A DNA stretch of 64,000 nt from Tisiphia sp964030975 (lineage in GTDB: Bacteria; Pseudomonadota; Alphaproteobacteria; Rickettsiales; Rickettsiaceae). The notes below the pieces were generated by a model. It saw only the letters and a program-made list of their open reading frames with translations. It searched no databases and was not told where the DNA came from. The stretch is from contig NZ_CAXIQH010000001.1 of the NCBI RefSeq assembly GCF_964030975.1, positions 372,001 through 436,000 of the forward strand, in the 5' to 3' direction. The translations under genes and the position numbers were made by a program. Shown piece by piece: positions 1-8,147 of the stretch (position 1 is the stretch's first letter; each line of letters opens with the position of its first letter).

Positions 1-112
1 TTTGTCGTTGAAACTCGCCTCCGCTCCTCGCGTACGTCTGTGTACGCTGCGGTACTCGGCTTCGTTTCTCCTAAAAATCCCTCAGCTATCTTTGACTTAT
101 GCAGGGAGTTTA
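1..112. repeat. RPE-like palindromic repeat, copy 1, inside the tail gene
   Basis: The sequence from about base 1 to 112 matches 3427-3568 and, inverted, 5334-5477. It contains the core gcgtacgtctgtgtacgctg and ends tgacttatgcagggag. It is cut by the window edge. It sits within the tail gene without breaking the frame, the behaviour known for Rickettsia palindromic elements. Confidence 0.75.
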
Positions 113-2843
113 ATGAGGATAGGTTGCCTCCCCCCATTATCGGGGCAATTCTGTTTGTTACTTCATCTACAATATTATCGATAGTTTGACTAAAACTATC
201 AGACAAAATATATTCCCTAATATCTCTGCTTAATGGTTTATCGAGTATTATACTTCTTAGGCAATCAACTATTTCTTCTCGTCTTTTGAAATTGCTCAGC
301 TCATTAATCTTGTTGTCATTATGTATTTGTTGTAATTTATCGATTAATTGATTAGTAATGATTGATAATTTATCATTTATTTGTTGCTTGCTAGTATGTT
401 GGTCAAATCCAATAATTTGCTGGCTAATTAATTGTTTAGTTTGCTCACCAAATATATATTTAGTTAGTTCTGGATGAGCGATATTTAGCAATTCTGGGTA
501 AAAATCCACTCCAGTTTTGGCAAAAAACTTCTTTAAATTAACTAGCAGCCCGGATTTTTTATCACTATCCTGCTGAGCATAGTATAGTAATATTTTCTTA
601 TTGATATGACTAACCGCTGACCGCATCTCTTGTATTTCTCTACTTACTTCAAATTGTAGATCAATATTTTGCTTAGCAGTTGCCATAATATCTTGCACCG
701 TACCAGCAATGAATCGGATTAGCTCGGTATTTAGCTTTTTTATTTGCAGACAAATAGTTGGACGAAAGGAAAAAGCACTATTAGGCAGATATTCCATCAA
801 GCCACCATCTCTTAAAATAGCTGGTACATCACCTTCATTCAGTAGCTCCACCGCTTCAATAATATCACCACCAAGCCGCTCACCATCATATAATAATTGC
901 TCGATTGTAACAAAGCTTTCAGGATTATTTAAAAATATATTGTCTAATTCCGCATAAATACGTGAGAATATTCGATGATAGGCAAAAGATACCGCAAGAA
1001 TGTTCATAATCTTAGGTAAATAATTTTGATAATATTTTTGTAAAAAATTCTCTATCTCTGTTCTATGTTCATCATAATTAGCAACTAGCCTATTTTTGTA
1101 TTTAAAACAATCAGCAACATTATCGAGCTTAAGTCTCAAGATAGTTTCTGCTTGAGCTTGCACAATATGCTCTAGCTTGGTTATATCACCTCTAAACTCA
1201 TAAGCACTATCGTCCTTTAATGATTGCATCATTGACCGATAAGCAGCATTCTCTCCAGGCTGTTGGATATTTACATGACAATCAGCATAAACTGCTTTAT
1301 CAGTAACAAAATGCTTGGCAGAAAAATAACGAGTTTGCAGTACTTCTAGATATTCCTTGCTGCTTACACCAGTGTCATCACTTCTCCGAACATGCAAGTA
1401 TAACATATCGCCACTTTCAGCATAGATCGGCGTGATACCTAATACTTGACCATCGCCACCTAGCCAATGTTGTGACCAGCCCATAATTTTTAAATCATGC
1501 GAATAGATAAAACTAGCAAAAGAGCCATTTTTTAGCACTGCCACTATCATCGAAAAGGGGCTATTACAGCCGACAATTTGTCTAATACCACCAGCAAATA
1601 TATGTTCAGCATAGGCAGTGATGTCTGATATCTGAAAACCGCCTTTTTCTTGTGAATAATACAAACTATTGATTTTACAGCCATTACCTTCAACAAAGAA
1701 GATGGTCTTACCGATTATTACTGGTTTCAGTGGTGATATCGGTAGCTCAATCTCTTTATGGATTTTAACAAACTCTCCCTTAGCTCGATCTCCTTCTTTG
1801 ACTAAATAAATACCATCACTAGTGCCTAATAATAACTCATCGGCAAAAGGCACCGACCATAGGACATTATCAAAAGTAGATGAGGAGAAGGTTGCTGAAA
1901 AAGCACTTAACGGGTTACGAGCCTCTAGCAAAGTCCTATATGCCATCCTAAAATCACTAAAATCCCCCTTATAGCTTGCCCAAATTGAATGAATATTTTT
2001 ATTAACCCCAAAGCACCATAGTCGGTTTTCAAAAGTAACCACTGAAGTACAATATAACTTCTCCTGCTCAGCTTTGTAGATGGGAGATTGATTACTATAT
2101 GATAAACTTGATGCTCGTTGGTAAAGAGCTTTTAGCTCATCGTTAATTTTATCTACTTCCGCTCCATAGATTACCTCATTAAAAGGTTTTTGTATGGTAT
2201 TATATCCTTCTTGCCTTACAGTAAAATAATTAACTTGGCATTTTAGAGGTTCAATAATAAACATCTTATCTTTACCAGGAAAATTGCTGGCTAGCTCATA
2301 GCTACTACTTGAGGCTATCTCAGCTCTTTCACCATATTCTACTTGTCTCTTTCTTGCCTGTTCTTCAATATGTTGGTAAAATTGCTCGACAATTTGCGGA
2401 TCAACGGAGAATTTAAAAATTGGTCTCTTATTACCAAAGGAAATATAAGCAATTCCTTGAAACACTACATAAGAAAAATCCTTAAGGCGAAAATGGAAAT
2501 TTTGCCCCTCATCCTGTATAACTTTACTAGTTAACAACAATTCCCCACCAACAAAGAATAAGCAGCGAGTCTCTAGCTGGTGCGATTCAAAAACCAGCAA
2601 GTAGGATAATTTTCTTGAAAACATCACAGCTGCCATTTTCTTTGGCACATTATCAGTGAACAAATGAACAAATTGTGTACCATGTCTACGCATAATGCCA
2701 CCTGATGGCAATAGCATGAAATTAATCAGCTTCTTAACACCATTCTGATATAATGCTAGCTCAGTTCTTCCTTCAATGGTTGGTGTTAGCTCACCACCTG
2801 AAAAGTTGTTTTTCTGTGAGTAAACAAATTGTTCTTGTTGCAT
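1..2843 (-). CDS. Phage tail tubular protein B / stabilisation-like protein, 3' end beyond window
   Basis: A single minus-strand frame is open from an ATG at 2843 to base 1, at least 947 codons, and runs off the left edge. The N-terminus reads FSGGELTPTIEGRTELALYQ followed by a glycine/arginine-rich stretch (LPSGGIMRRHGTQFVH). This is the typical opening of podovirus tail tubular B or stabilisation-like tail proteins, which close the portal and form the tail nozzle. It lies 7 bp after the tail tubular A-like gene, on the same strand and in the usual podovirus order. Near the left edge (1-112) an RPE-like repeat is read in frame, adding residues such as ETKPSTAAYTDVREE. Whether the true C-terminus follows cannot be seen. 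Family assignment is from the N-terminal motif and context. Confidence 0.72.
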   Translation of the reverse strand, partial: MQQEQFVYSQKNNFSGGELTPTIEGRTELALYQNGVKKLINFMLLPSGGIMRRHGTQFVHLFTDNVPKKMAAVMFSRKLSYLLVFESHQLETRCLFFVGGELLLTSKVIQDEGQNFHFRLKDFSYVVFQGIAYISFGNKRPIFKFSVDPQIVEQFYQHIEEQARKRQVEYGERAEIASSSSYELASNFPGKDKMFIIEPLKCQVNYFTVRQEGYNTIQKPFNEVIYGAEVDKINDELKALYQRASSLSYSNQSPIYKAEQEKLYCTSVVTFENRLWCFGVNKNIHSIWASYKGDFSDFRMAYRTLLEARNPLSAFSATFSSSTFDNVLWSVPFADELLLGTSDGIYLVKEGDRAKGEFVKIHKEIELPISPLKPVIIGKTIFFVEGNGCKINSLYYSQEKGGFQISDITAYAEHIFAGGIRQIVGCNSPFSMIVAVLKNGSFASFIYSHDLKIMGWSQHWLGGDGQVLGITPIYAESGDMLYLHVRRSDDTGVSSKEYLEVLQTRYFSAKHFVTDKAVYADCHVNIQQPGENAAYRSMMQSLKDDSAYEFRGDITKLEHIVQAQAETILRLKLDNVADCFKYKNRLVANYDEHRTEIENFLQKYYQNYLPKIMNILAVSFAYHRIFSRIYAELDNIFLNNPESFVTIEQLLYDGERLGGDIIEAVELLNEGDVPAILRDGGLMEYLPNSAFSFRPTICLQIKKLNTELIRFIAGTVQDIMATAKQNIDLQFEVSREIQEMRSAVSHINKKILLYYAQQDSDKKSGLLVNLKKFFAKTGVDFYPELLNIAHPELTKYIFGEQTKQLISQQIIGFDQHTSKQQINDKLSIITNQLIDKLQQIHNDNKINELSNFKRREEIVDCLRSIILDKPLSRDIREYILSDSFSQTIDNIVDEVTNRIAPIMGGGNLSSLNSLHKSKIAEGFLGETKPSTAAYTDVREERRRVSTT

Positions 2844-2850
2844 AGAGTAT

Positions 2851-3411
2851 TTACACTTCGCCGGAATTAATTAGATTATAATCAACCGCATAAATCCTTC
2901 TTGTTTCTTCTAATTTGATCAAATATTGTTTTTTTAGTCCATCAGCAAATATACTATCGGAATACATAGCAAATGATACTTGTGAGGCTAACGATAAAGC
3001 CGCTAATAACTTAAAGCTGGCGGGTACTTGTTGCCAAATAGTCGTATCGTTATTTAGTAAATTATCAACAATCTTTCTACTGTAGTAAAACAGCGAGGTA
3101 AGTTTACCGCCCTTGAAGTAAATCTTACCTGCTTCTGTATAAAATTGTAGATTAGATGGCACTATTACCGCACATTTAATACAATCATTAATGTCCGGCA
3201 CTTCGGTGAAGTTTTGTCTATTACCTTCGATATTATCGACTCTCCGTAAGGCAAATGACCACTTAACCATTAATATAGTATCTTCAATAGCAGGGTTAAC
3301 AAATTCCTCACATAATTCTTCGGCTTTTGATACTCTACCACCACCAATGCTACTAATACCAACATTTGACCCAAGTAGCACTACTGCCTTCTTGATAATC
3401 TCATATTTCAC
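2851..3411 (-). CDS. Phage tail tubular protein A-like (head-tail adaptor)
   Basis: A 186-residue protein. The middle and C-terminal half (VPSNLQFYTEAGKIYFKGGK, then IWQQVPASFKLLAALSLAS and the YSDS run) follow the pattern of T7 gp11-like tail tubular A proteins: a strand-rich segment, then a W...P..F...A..LA helix. That family makes the ring between portal and tail nozzle. The order coat - TTPA - TTPB supports the call. The start is GTG at 3411; an in-frame stop lies four codons upstream and no Shine-Dalgarno is evident. An RPE-like repeat begins only 16 bp away and may have replaced the original leader. Confidence 0.68.
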   Translation of the reverse strand: MKYEIIKKAVVLLGSNVGISSIGGGRVSKAEELCEEFVNPAIEDTILMVKWSFALRRVDNIEGNRQNFTEVPDINDCIKCAVIVPSNLQFYTEAGKIYFKGGKLTSLFYYSRKIVDNLLNNDTTIWQQVPASFKLLAALSLASQVSFAMYSDSIFADGLKKQYLIKLEETRRIYAVDYNLINSGEV

Positions 3412-3426
3412 GGTAGTACACTATTA

Positions 3427-3568
3427 GACTTCCTGCATAAATCAATCTAGTTGGTGATTTTGTCGTCGAAACTTGCCTCCGTTCCTCACGTACGTCTATG
3501 TACGCTGCGGTACTCGGCTTCGTTTCTCCTAAAAATCTCTCAACTATTTTTGACTTATGCAGGAAGTC
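3427..3568. repeat. RPE-like palindromic repeat, copy 2
   Basis: A 142-bp repeat bounded by gacttcctgcataaatca and its near inverse tgacttatgcaggaagtc. It lies between the coat and tail tubular A genes. On the minus strand it is open and would encode FLGETKPSTAAYIDVREE, the same peptide seen inside the tail gene at the left edge. Confidence 0.85.
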
Positions 3569-3587
3569 TATTGAATAAATTTTGTAG

Positions 3588-5124
3588 TTAGGCATCCTCA
3601 TTTTCACTCTCAACAATACCACCACCAAACTCATCATCTTCAGCACCACCACCACCATCAACAGCAGCAACATTGGCAGCCGCTCTTCTCATGACCATCC
3701 CTCGTACTCTAGTAGCTAAATTGTCGTTGGCAATTACTGCTAAATCATTTTCATTAATATCATCTGTATTATCACTATTCCGACATTGATTGCCAAACAT
3801 CTGCCATGGCATTGTTATGCTATGCACACCTCTCTTGTGATGAACCGCCTCTATTGCTTTCCACAATGCACCTTGATGGCTGTTGCGATCGTAATTCTCT
3901 AAACATTTTATTACTACTACTGCTTGTTCGTTATCACGGCTCGCTCCAAAGGCTTCGCTGTAATATAATACTTTGGCGTAATGATATTGCACTAGCTCTT
4001 CAATGCCCTTTTTGTTAGAACCGTTGACCGTGTTGAATCTTATAGCTCCTTCATTAAAGGCATAGCAATCCCTAACAGCATATCTAGATTGATTAGCATC
4101 CCCAGTATTATCAAATATACCACCCAGCATCTCACTAGTAATAAAAGTGAACCCTAAGAAACTATTAACTTCACCACTTACTAAAGCTCTAACGTTATTA
4201 TAGTCATAATTGGTAATTTGTGGATCGCATAACAAGTCTGAGATTTGATTGCTTGAGCATAGTAAGTATAATTTATCATACATACCAAAAGAGCGTTTTT
4301 TCAAGGTATGATGAGCTTTTATTAGTTTGTCAACTGTTAGCCCAGCTCTTTTCGAGTCAATGATGCCTCTGTTGGCGACAACTGCAGCTTGAGCATTTAA
4401 GGTTAAATTAGCATCAGTAACCCTAATTCCTATCGGTACCACATTATTAGCTACATCAAAGTTAATAACATTATTGCCTGTCCGTCCTGCTCTGACAGGA
4501 CTGGCAAAAGCACTAATAATTACCCGGTCTTGTTGTCTACCCATTGCCCAACCTGCCATTTTAGGAAAATGTGAGGTGGGATCGGTTAATAGGTTTAGCT
4601 TATCGTTCCTATCCATGGTAGCGTTCCAATGATAGCTCGATGCCGTCAAAAAGCGTCTTGAAATAGTTGGTATTTTAAATTCTATGTGTTCTAGTACTAC
4701 AGTCGTAAACTTTGCACATACAGTGTACGGGTTCTTTCTTTATCTTTAAAGTGACAATCTTTTGCTCTGGCTTGGTGTCGTCTTCGCCATAAGGATAGCC
4801 TTAAGAATGCTTCCTTATGTCATCTCCTCCTTCAACTATACCATACATACTAATACATTTTATATTATTTGTAAACTACGACTGTAGTACTAGCCTGTCA
4901 CGGTCTCCATCATCAGCGTAATGCCCATGCAAATGATTATCAGGGTCAATCGGGTGCCTAGTTCTACTCTCCACCTCATGGGTAGTCATTGACTCAAAGC
5001 TAATTACCTCAGTATCCTGTGTGCCATTAGTAACGCATTTTCGTAGTTTAGAGCCTTCTTGCTGAATAACTAAGTTGATATTTTTGGCAAATTGTTCTTT
5101 AAGACCATCTGTTATTTGTTCCAT
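3588..5124 (-). pseudogene. Phage major coat protein gene, split by a 203-bp inverted-repeat element
   Basis: The N-terminal part (5124-4894) starts at ATG behind a perfect gaggagg ribosome site and reads FAKNINLVIQQEGSKLRK to SRTRHPIDPDNHLHG. The C-terminal part (4690-3588) resumes with HIEFKIPTISRRFLTASSYH, then DRNDKLNLLTDPTSHFPKMA, and ends acidic. This layout (EGSxLR, TRH, LTDPT, AMGR) matches P22-like / Phage_capsid_2 coat proteins, whose usual length is about 400 residues. Element 4691-4893 separates the parts and puts a stop five codons past the junction. Removing it with one copy of its duplicated end joins DGDRDR-LEHIEF in frame, so the lesion is an insertion. As it stands the gene should not give full-length coat. 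Confidence 0.75.
4691..4893. repeat. 203-bp MITE-like element with terminal inverted repeats, inside the coat gene
   Basis: The ends are ctagtactacagtcgta at 4691 and its inverse tacgactgtagtactag ending at 4893. The outermost ctag/TA is probably the target duplication. No ORF of note is inside, and no other copy was seen in this window. TA duplication with a short inverted repeat suggests mobilisation by an IS630/mariner-type transposase, but the ends differ from the 136-bp MITE family. Confidence 0.8.
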
Positions 5125-5333
5125 TTTTCCTCCTCAAATAATCTATCAATATTTAAAGTACGATATCATTTATACTAGAATGTGGTCGTTGTTCGCTACA
5201 CAACTAACGATTTTTCTGGTATATATGATATTAGTGGCTCTTTTATGATAGGTTATTGCGAAGTTGCAGCCTTAAAATGAGTTGTCACCTACATCAAACT
5301 TTAATGATTGGTTGGTTACGTTATTTTTTATTA

Positions 5334-5477
5334 GACTTACTTAGCATAAGTCAAAAATAGTTGAGGGGTTTTTAGGAGAAACGAAACCGAGTACCGCAGC
5401 GTACATAGACGTACGCGAGGAGCGGAGGCGAGTTTCGACACCAAAATCACCAACTAGATTGACTTATGTAGGAAGTC
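5334..5477. repeat. RPE-like palindromic repeat, copy 3 (inverted)
   Basis: Inverse orientation of the copy at 3427-3568. It is bounded by gacttacttagcataagtc and gacttatgtaggaagtc and contains the same tacgcgaggagcggaggcga core. Its edge supplies part of the stop codon of the scaffold gene, so the repeat abuts or replaces the gene's 3' end. Confidence 0.85.
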
Positions 5478-6268
5478 TATTGTTTTTTATCATAAGCGAT
5501 TTTGTACAATTGTTCCCTACGTTTAACAGCTTGCTCATGTCCCGTATGGTCTTTACTCTTTAATTTTACCACAAACTCGGGGTCAGATTCAAGTTTTTCT
5601 ATCTCTGCTAATGCCCCGTCCCTACTGTTAATTGCTGGTAGCTCTTTACCAGTTACTAACGAGTCGGATTTTAAGGTTTCACCGACTTTAACTAATAAAT
5701 CAACTAAAGCTGGTGAGTAATGTGAGTCTTCAATTAATTTAGCCAGTTCTTTAGTGCCAAACTTAGATAAGGCTGCCTGCATCACTGTCATTTTACTGTC
5801 AAAACCTTCACCATAATTGTCTTTCAGCCAACCAATGTGAGAGTGACGTGTTTGCTCAATATCATTTTGTTGCTGTTTTTGCAAATCCTGCGAAAAACCA
5901 TACAAAGAATTAAGCAACTTCTCACCTTGTCTTTTAGACAGCCCGCTTTGGTAAAACATATCCTCATAACGCGTTAAATATTCTTCATCTTCTTTGGAGC
6001 GTTTATCAGTATATCTCTTATCTTCAGGCAATCCCAAGCGACTATAGAATTTATGCCACTCTTCATCAGAGCTGTCATCTTTTGGCACGGTAACTCGCTG
6101 ATTCAAGCTCTTCTCTGCTTCCAAATAGCTCTGAGCTAAAGATGATACATCCTTGAATTTACCCAGTGACTCAGCTTTACGTATTTCCTCAGGCATATTA
6201 GTTAGCCAATCGTTACCAGAAGTAGCAGGGCTAGTTTCATAGTTATTAGCAGTTACTTCTTTGCTCAT
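5477..6268 (-). CDS. Phage scaffold-like protein, copy 1
   Basis: 263 residues, rich in K, E, D and Q, mostly helical, with no membrane segment. N-terminal motif WLTNMPEEIRKAESLGKFKD followed by SYLEAEKSLNQRV is common in phage scaffolding / minor capsid assembly proteins (about 250-330 residues). The C-terminus is basic, ending EQAVKRREQLYKIAYDKKQ, as in scaffolds that bind coat. It lies upstream of the coat gene. The protein is identical to that of 28184-28975, so one copy is a recent duplicate. The ATG at 6268 overlaps nothing and follows the Rpn stop by 3 bp, suggesting coupled translation. Confidence 0.7.
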   Translation of the reverse strand: MSKEVTANNYETSPATSGNDWLTNMPEEIRKAESLGKFKDVSSLAQSYLEAEKSLNQRVTVPKDDSSDEEWHKFYSRLGLPEDKRYTDKRSKEDEEYLTRYEDMFYQSGLSKRQGEKLLNSLYGFSQDLQKQQQNDIEQTRHSHIGWLKDNYGEGFDSKMTVMQAALSKFGTKELAKLIEDSHYSPALVDLLVKVGETLKSDSLVTGKELPAINSRDGALAEIEKLESDPEFVVKLKSKDHTGHEQAVKRREQLYKIAYDKKQ

Positions 6269-6271
6269 AGG

Positions 6272-7291
6272 TTATTCTTCTTTTGAATTTTCTAGTTCTT
6301 CTTTTAACACTTTTATTTCTTCAATGGTTAGTTTTGTATATTTAGCTATTTTTTCTATTGGCTCATTATCAATTAACATTTCTTTTGTTGTAGCTATAGC
6401 TTTTTTTACTTCACCTCTAGCTTCGCCTCTAGCTTCACCTATAGCTTCACCTTCAACTTTGCCTTCAGCTTTGCCTTCAGCTTTGCCTTCAGCTTTGCCT
6501 TCAGCTTTGCCTTCAGCTTTGCCTTCAGCTTTAGCATCTTTAATTTTCTGCAGCTCTACCGCTAAATTATCAAGACGAGTTTTGGTTATTTTGTCATAGG
6601 TACGCAATTCTTCTTCGCTCCAGTTAGCTTGGTCAACAGCATTAAAGGCTCTCCTAATAATTTCATCCTTACCTATTAAACTCTCTATTTCTTCTAATGT
6701 TAATGTACTATCTCCTGCATGCTTAAAAAAATACATCCACTTTTCTTCAATAGTTTTTAGCTCTTTAATAGTTTTTTTAAATTTCGTCAGTTCTAAAAAA
6801 ACAAAGTAAAAATCTTTTAAATCATTGGCATAACTCTCTGTATCTAAAATACGATGCTGTGATTTCCAATGTTTTTTATTGTCAAACATCACAAAATTTG
6901 CTATCGCTAGAAATATTACTCCTTTTAATTTGGCGTATACTGCCATGTCCTTGTATTTCTCATCTTCCTCAAGTCTTTGCTGAGAATATGCTTTAGCTGC
7001 GTAATATTGGGCTCTTTTTTCAAATCCCATATGTTTACTTACCTGCATCTCTACGATTACTTGATTACCGTTTTGATCTTGACATAGCACATCAACAATA
7101 GATTGCCTATATGCAGCAATATAAGGCTCTTGGATAGTTGGTAAAAACGTTACACTAATTATTTTCTCATTTCCTTCAAAGCTAAGAACATCATTTAAAA
7201 AATGCACTAATATATCTTTATTCTTTTCCGTACCAAAGATTTGACGAAAACAAAAATCATTTTTAGGATCAAGAAACTTTTCTAAAGCCAT
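6272..7291 (-). CDS. Rpn-family PD-(D/E)XK nuclease/putative transposase, version A
   Basis: 339 residues. LDPKNDFCFRQIFGTEKNKD at the N-terminus, D67 in SIVDVL and E81-x-Q83 in VIVEMQV are the PD-(D/E)XK signature of PDDEXK_2 / recombination-promoting nuclease (Rpn) proteins. A KAEG tandem follows at roughly residues 254-278, then a basic-acidic tail ending KEELENSKEE. Rpn proteins cut DNA and several are antiphage toxins. It sits between a Bbp19-like gene and the scaffold gene of a prophage, a cargo position. The equivalent place in the other module copy has a different Rpn N-terminus but the same tail. Start ATG 7291. Confidence 0.8.
   Translation of the reverse strand: MALEKFLDPKNDFCFRQIFGTEKNKDILVHFLNDVLSFEGNEKIISVTFLPTIQEPYIAAYRQSIVDVLCQDQNGNQVIVEMQVSKHMGFEKRAQYYAAKAYSQQRLEEDEKYKDMAVYAKLKGVIFLAIANFVMFDNKKHWKSQHRILDTESYANDLKDFYFVFLELTKFKKTIKELKTIEEKWMYFFKHAGDSTLTLEEIESLIGKDEIIRRAFNAVDQANWSEEELRTYDKITKTRLDNLAVELQKIKDAKAEGKAEGKAEGKAEGKAEGKAEGKVEGEAIGEARGEARGEVKKAIATTKEMLIDNEPIEKIAKYTKLTIEEIKVLKEELENSKEE
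6449..6532. repeat. 12-bp tandem repeat coding KAEG/KVEG
   Basis: About seven head-to-tail copies of gccttcagcttt (plus strand) within the Rpn gene, encoding KAEG on the minus strand. Six are exact and one varies. The other Rpn gene (27293-28180) has only one such unit, so the array has expanded or contracted. Confidence 0.9.
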
Positions 7292-7317
7292 ATAATATAA
7301 ACTCCTAACTGTTACCT

Positions 7318-7605
7318 TTATTTATCTGATTCATTAGTATTTTTAGCACCATCGATATTATTAACTCCATCATCTTCTGAAACCTGCGAGCAGATATATA
7401 GAAACAACGCCCGATGTCCTTCAAGGAAGGCAGTATAATCACTTTCCTGCCGAACGAAATTGCTGCGATATATACCACTCACTTGAGCTAAATCCTCTAA
7501 TACTATCTTACCATCTTCTCCACTAAAAAGCTTGCAATAAATTGATTTTAATTGCTCTTTTGTTAGTAAATTTGCTGGGGATGAGGAGTTAATTAATAGT
7601 TTCAT
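7318..7605 (-). CDS. Bbp19-like phage protein, copy 1
   Basis: 95 residues: LLTKEQLKSIYCKLFSGEDG, then ILEDLAQ-like KIVLEDLA, SNFVRQESDYTAFLEGHRAL. The pattern 'F..G.vL.dL......s.f....Y.a...EG.Ra' is that of small Bbp19-like proteins found between portal and scaffold in podoviruses; the role is unknown. Near-identical to 27025-27291, but with a different C-terminal extension (GAKNTNESDK), so the two have diverged at the junction with the Rpn gene. It follows the portal fragment by 9 bp. Confidence 0.6.
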   Translation of the reverse strand: MKLLINSSSPANLLTKEQLKSIYCKLFSGEDGKIVLEDLAQVSGIYRSNFVRQESDYTAFLEGHRALFLYICSQVSEDDGVNNIDGAKNTNESDK

Positions 7606-7614
7606 TTATTCTCC

Positions 7615-7975
7615 TTACCCTTGTGTCTGTTGTTGCTGTTGTAACTGTTGCATTTGCATCATCTTACGTTGTTGTCTGATTTGTAATACTTCTTGCTCGT
7701 TCTTAAGGATTGAGCTTGGGGCTGCTCGTAACTCAAAAAATAGTTTAAAACATTCATCCCAATTGATATTATCATAAATCTCAGGAAAAAAGTTACTGAT
7801 ACCACTTCGTTGAAAAAAACCTAATACCTGCTCAACGCTGGCTATTGCTGATGTTTTCTGTGCCTTGGATAGTGGTGAAACATATTCAATCTCTATCTCG
7901 GGTGGGCTATTTGCTCCCTCTAAGATCGGTACTCTGTTATATTTGATTAGCGTTTGATATATTGCCATGATTAAC
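7615..7975 (-). pseudogene. Portal protein, C-terminal fragment cut by IS66
   Basis: About 118 codons matching the C-terminus of the intact portal at 25434-27014 (MAIYQTLIKYNRVPILEGAN and a glutamine-rich end). The match stops at cgttaatc, next to the IS66 terminus at 7976. A frame entering from the IS adds a spurious N-terminus (MQFCCKYTL). No other portal sequence is found beyond the far side of the IS, so the element marks a rearrangement and not a simple insertion. Confidence 0.9.
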
Positions 7976-8147
7976 GTATACTTGCAGCAAAACTGCATAA
8001 CTCTATTAAATTTTTTTGGTAGTATGAATTTATTTTATAAATTTGGGTTCCTACTATGCAAATATCACCGATTAGTAAAAAAACTGGTTGAAAAACTATC
8101 AGTTATACTATAACATTTCAATTATTAAACGTAATGAATGAATCAAA

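Noticed and set aside
3401..3673. Minus-strand ORF of 90 residues overlapping the coat 3' end and an RPE-like repeat
   Set aside because: Its first part is the coat gene in another frame and the rest is the repeat; no independent start.
6261..6599. Plus-strand ORF of 112 residues opposite the Rpn gene
   Set aside because: Low-complexity antisense reading of the KAEG repeat; the minus-strand gene explains the region.
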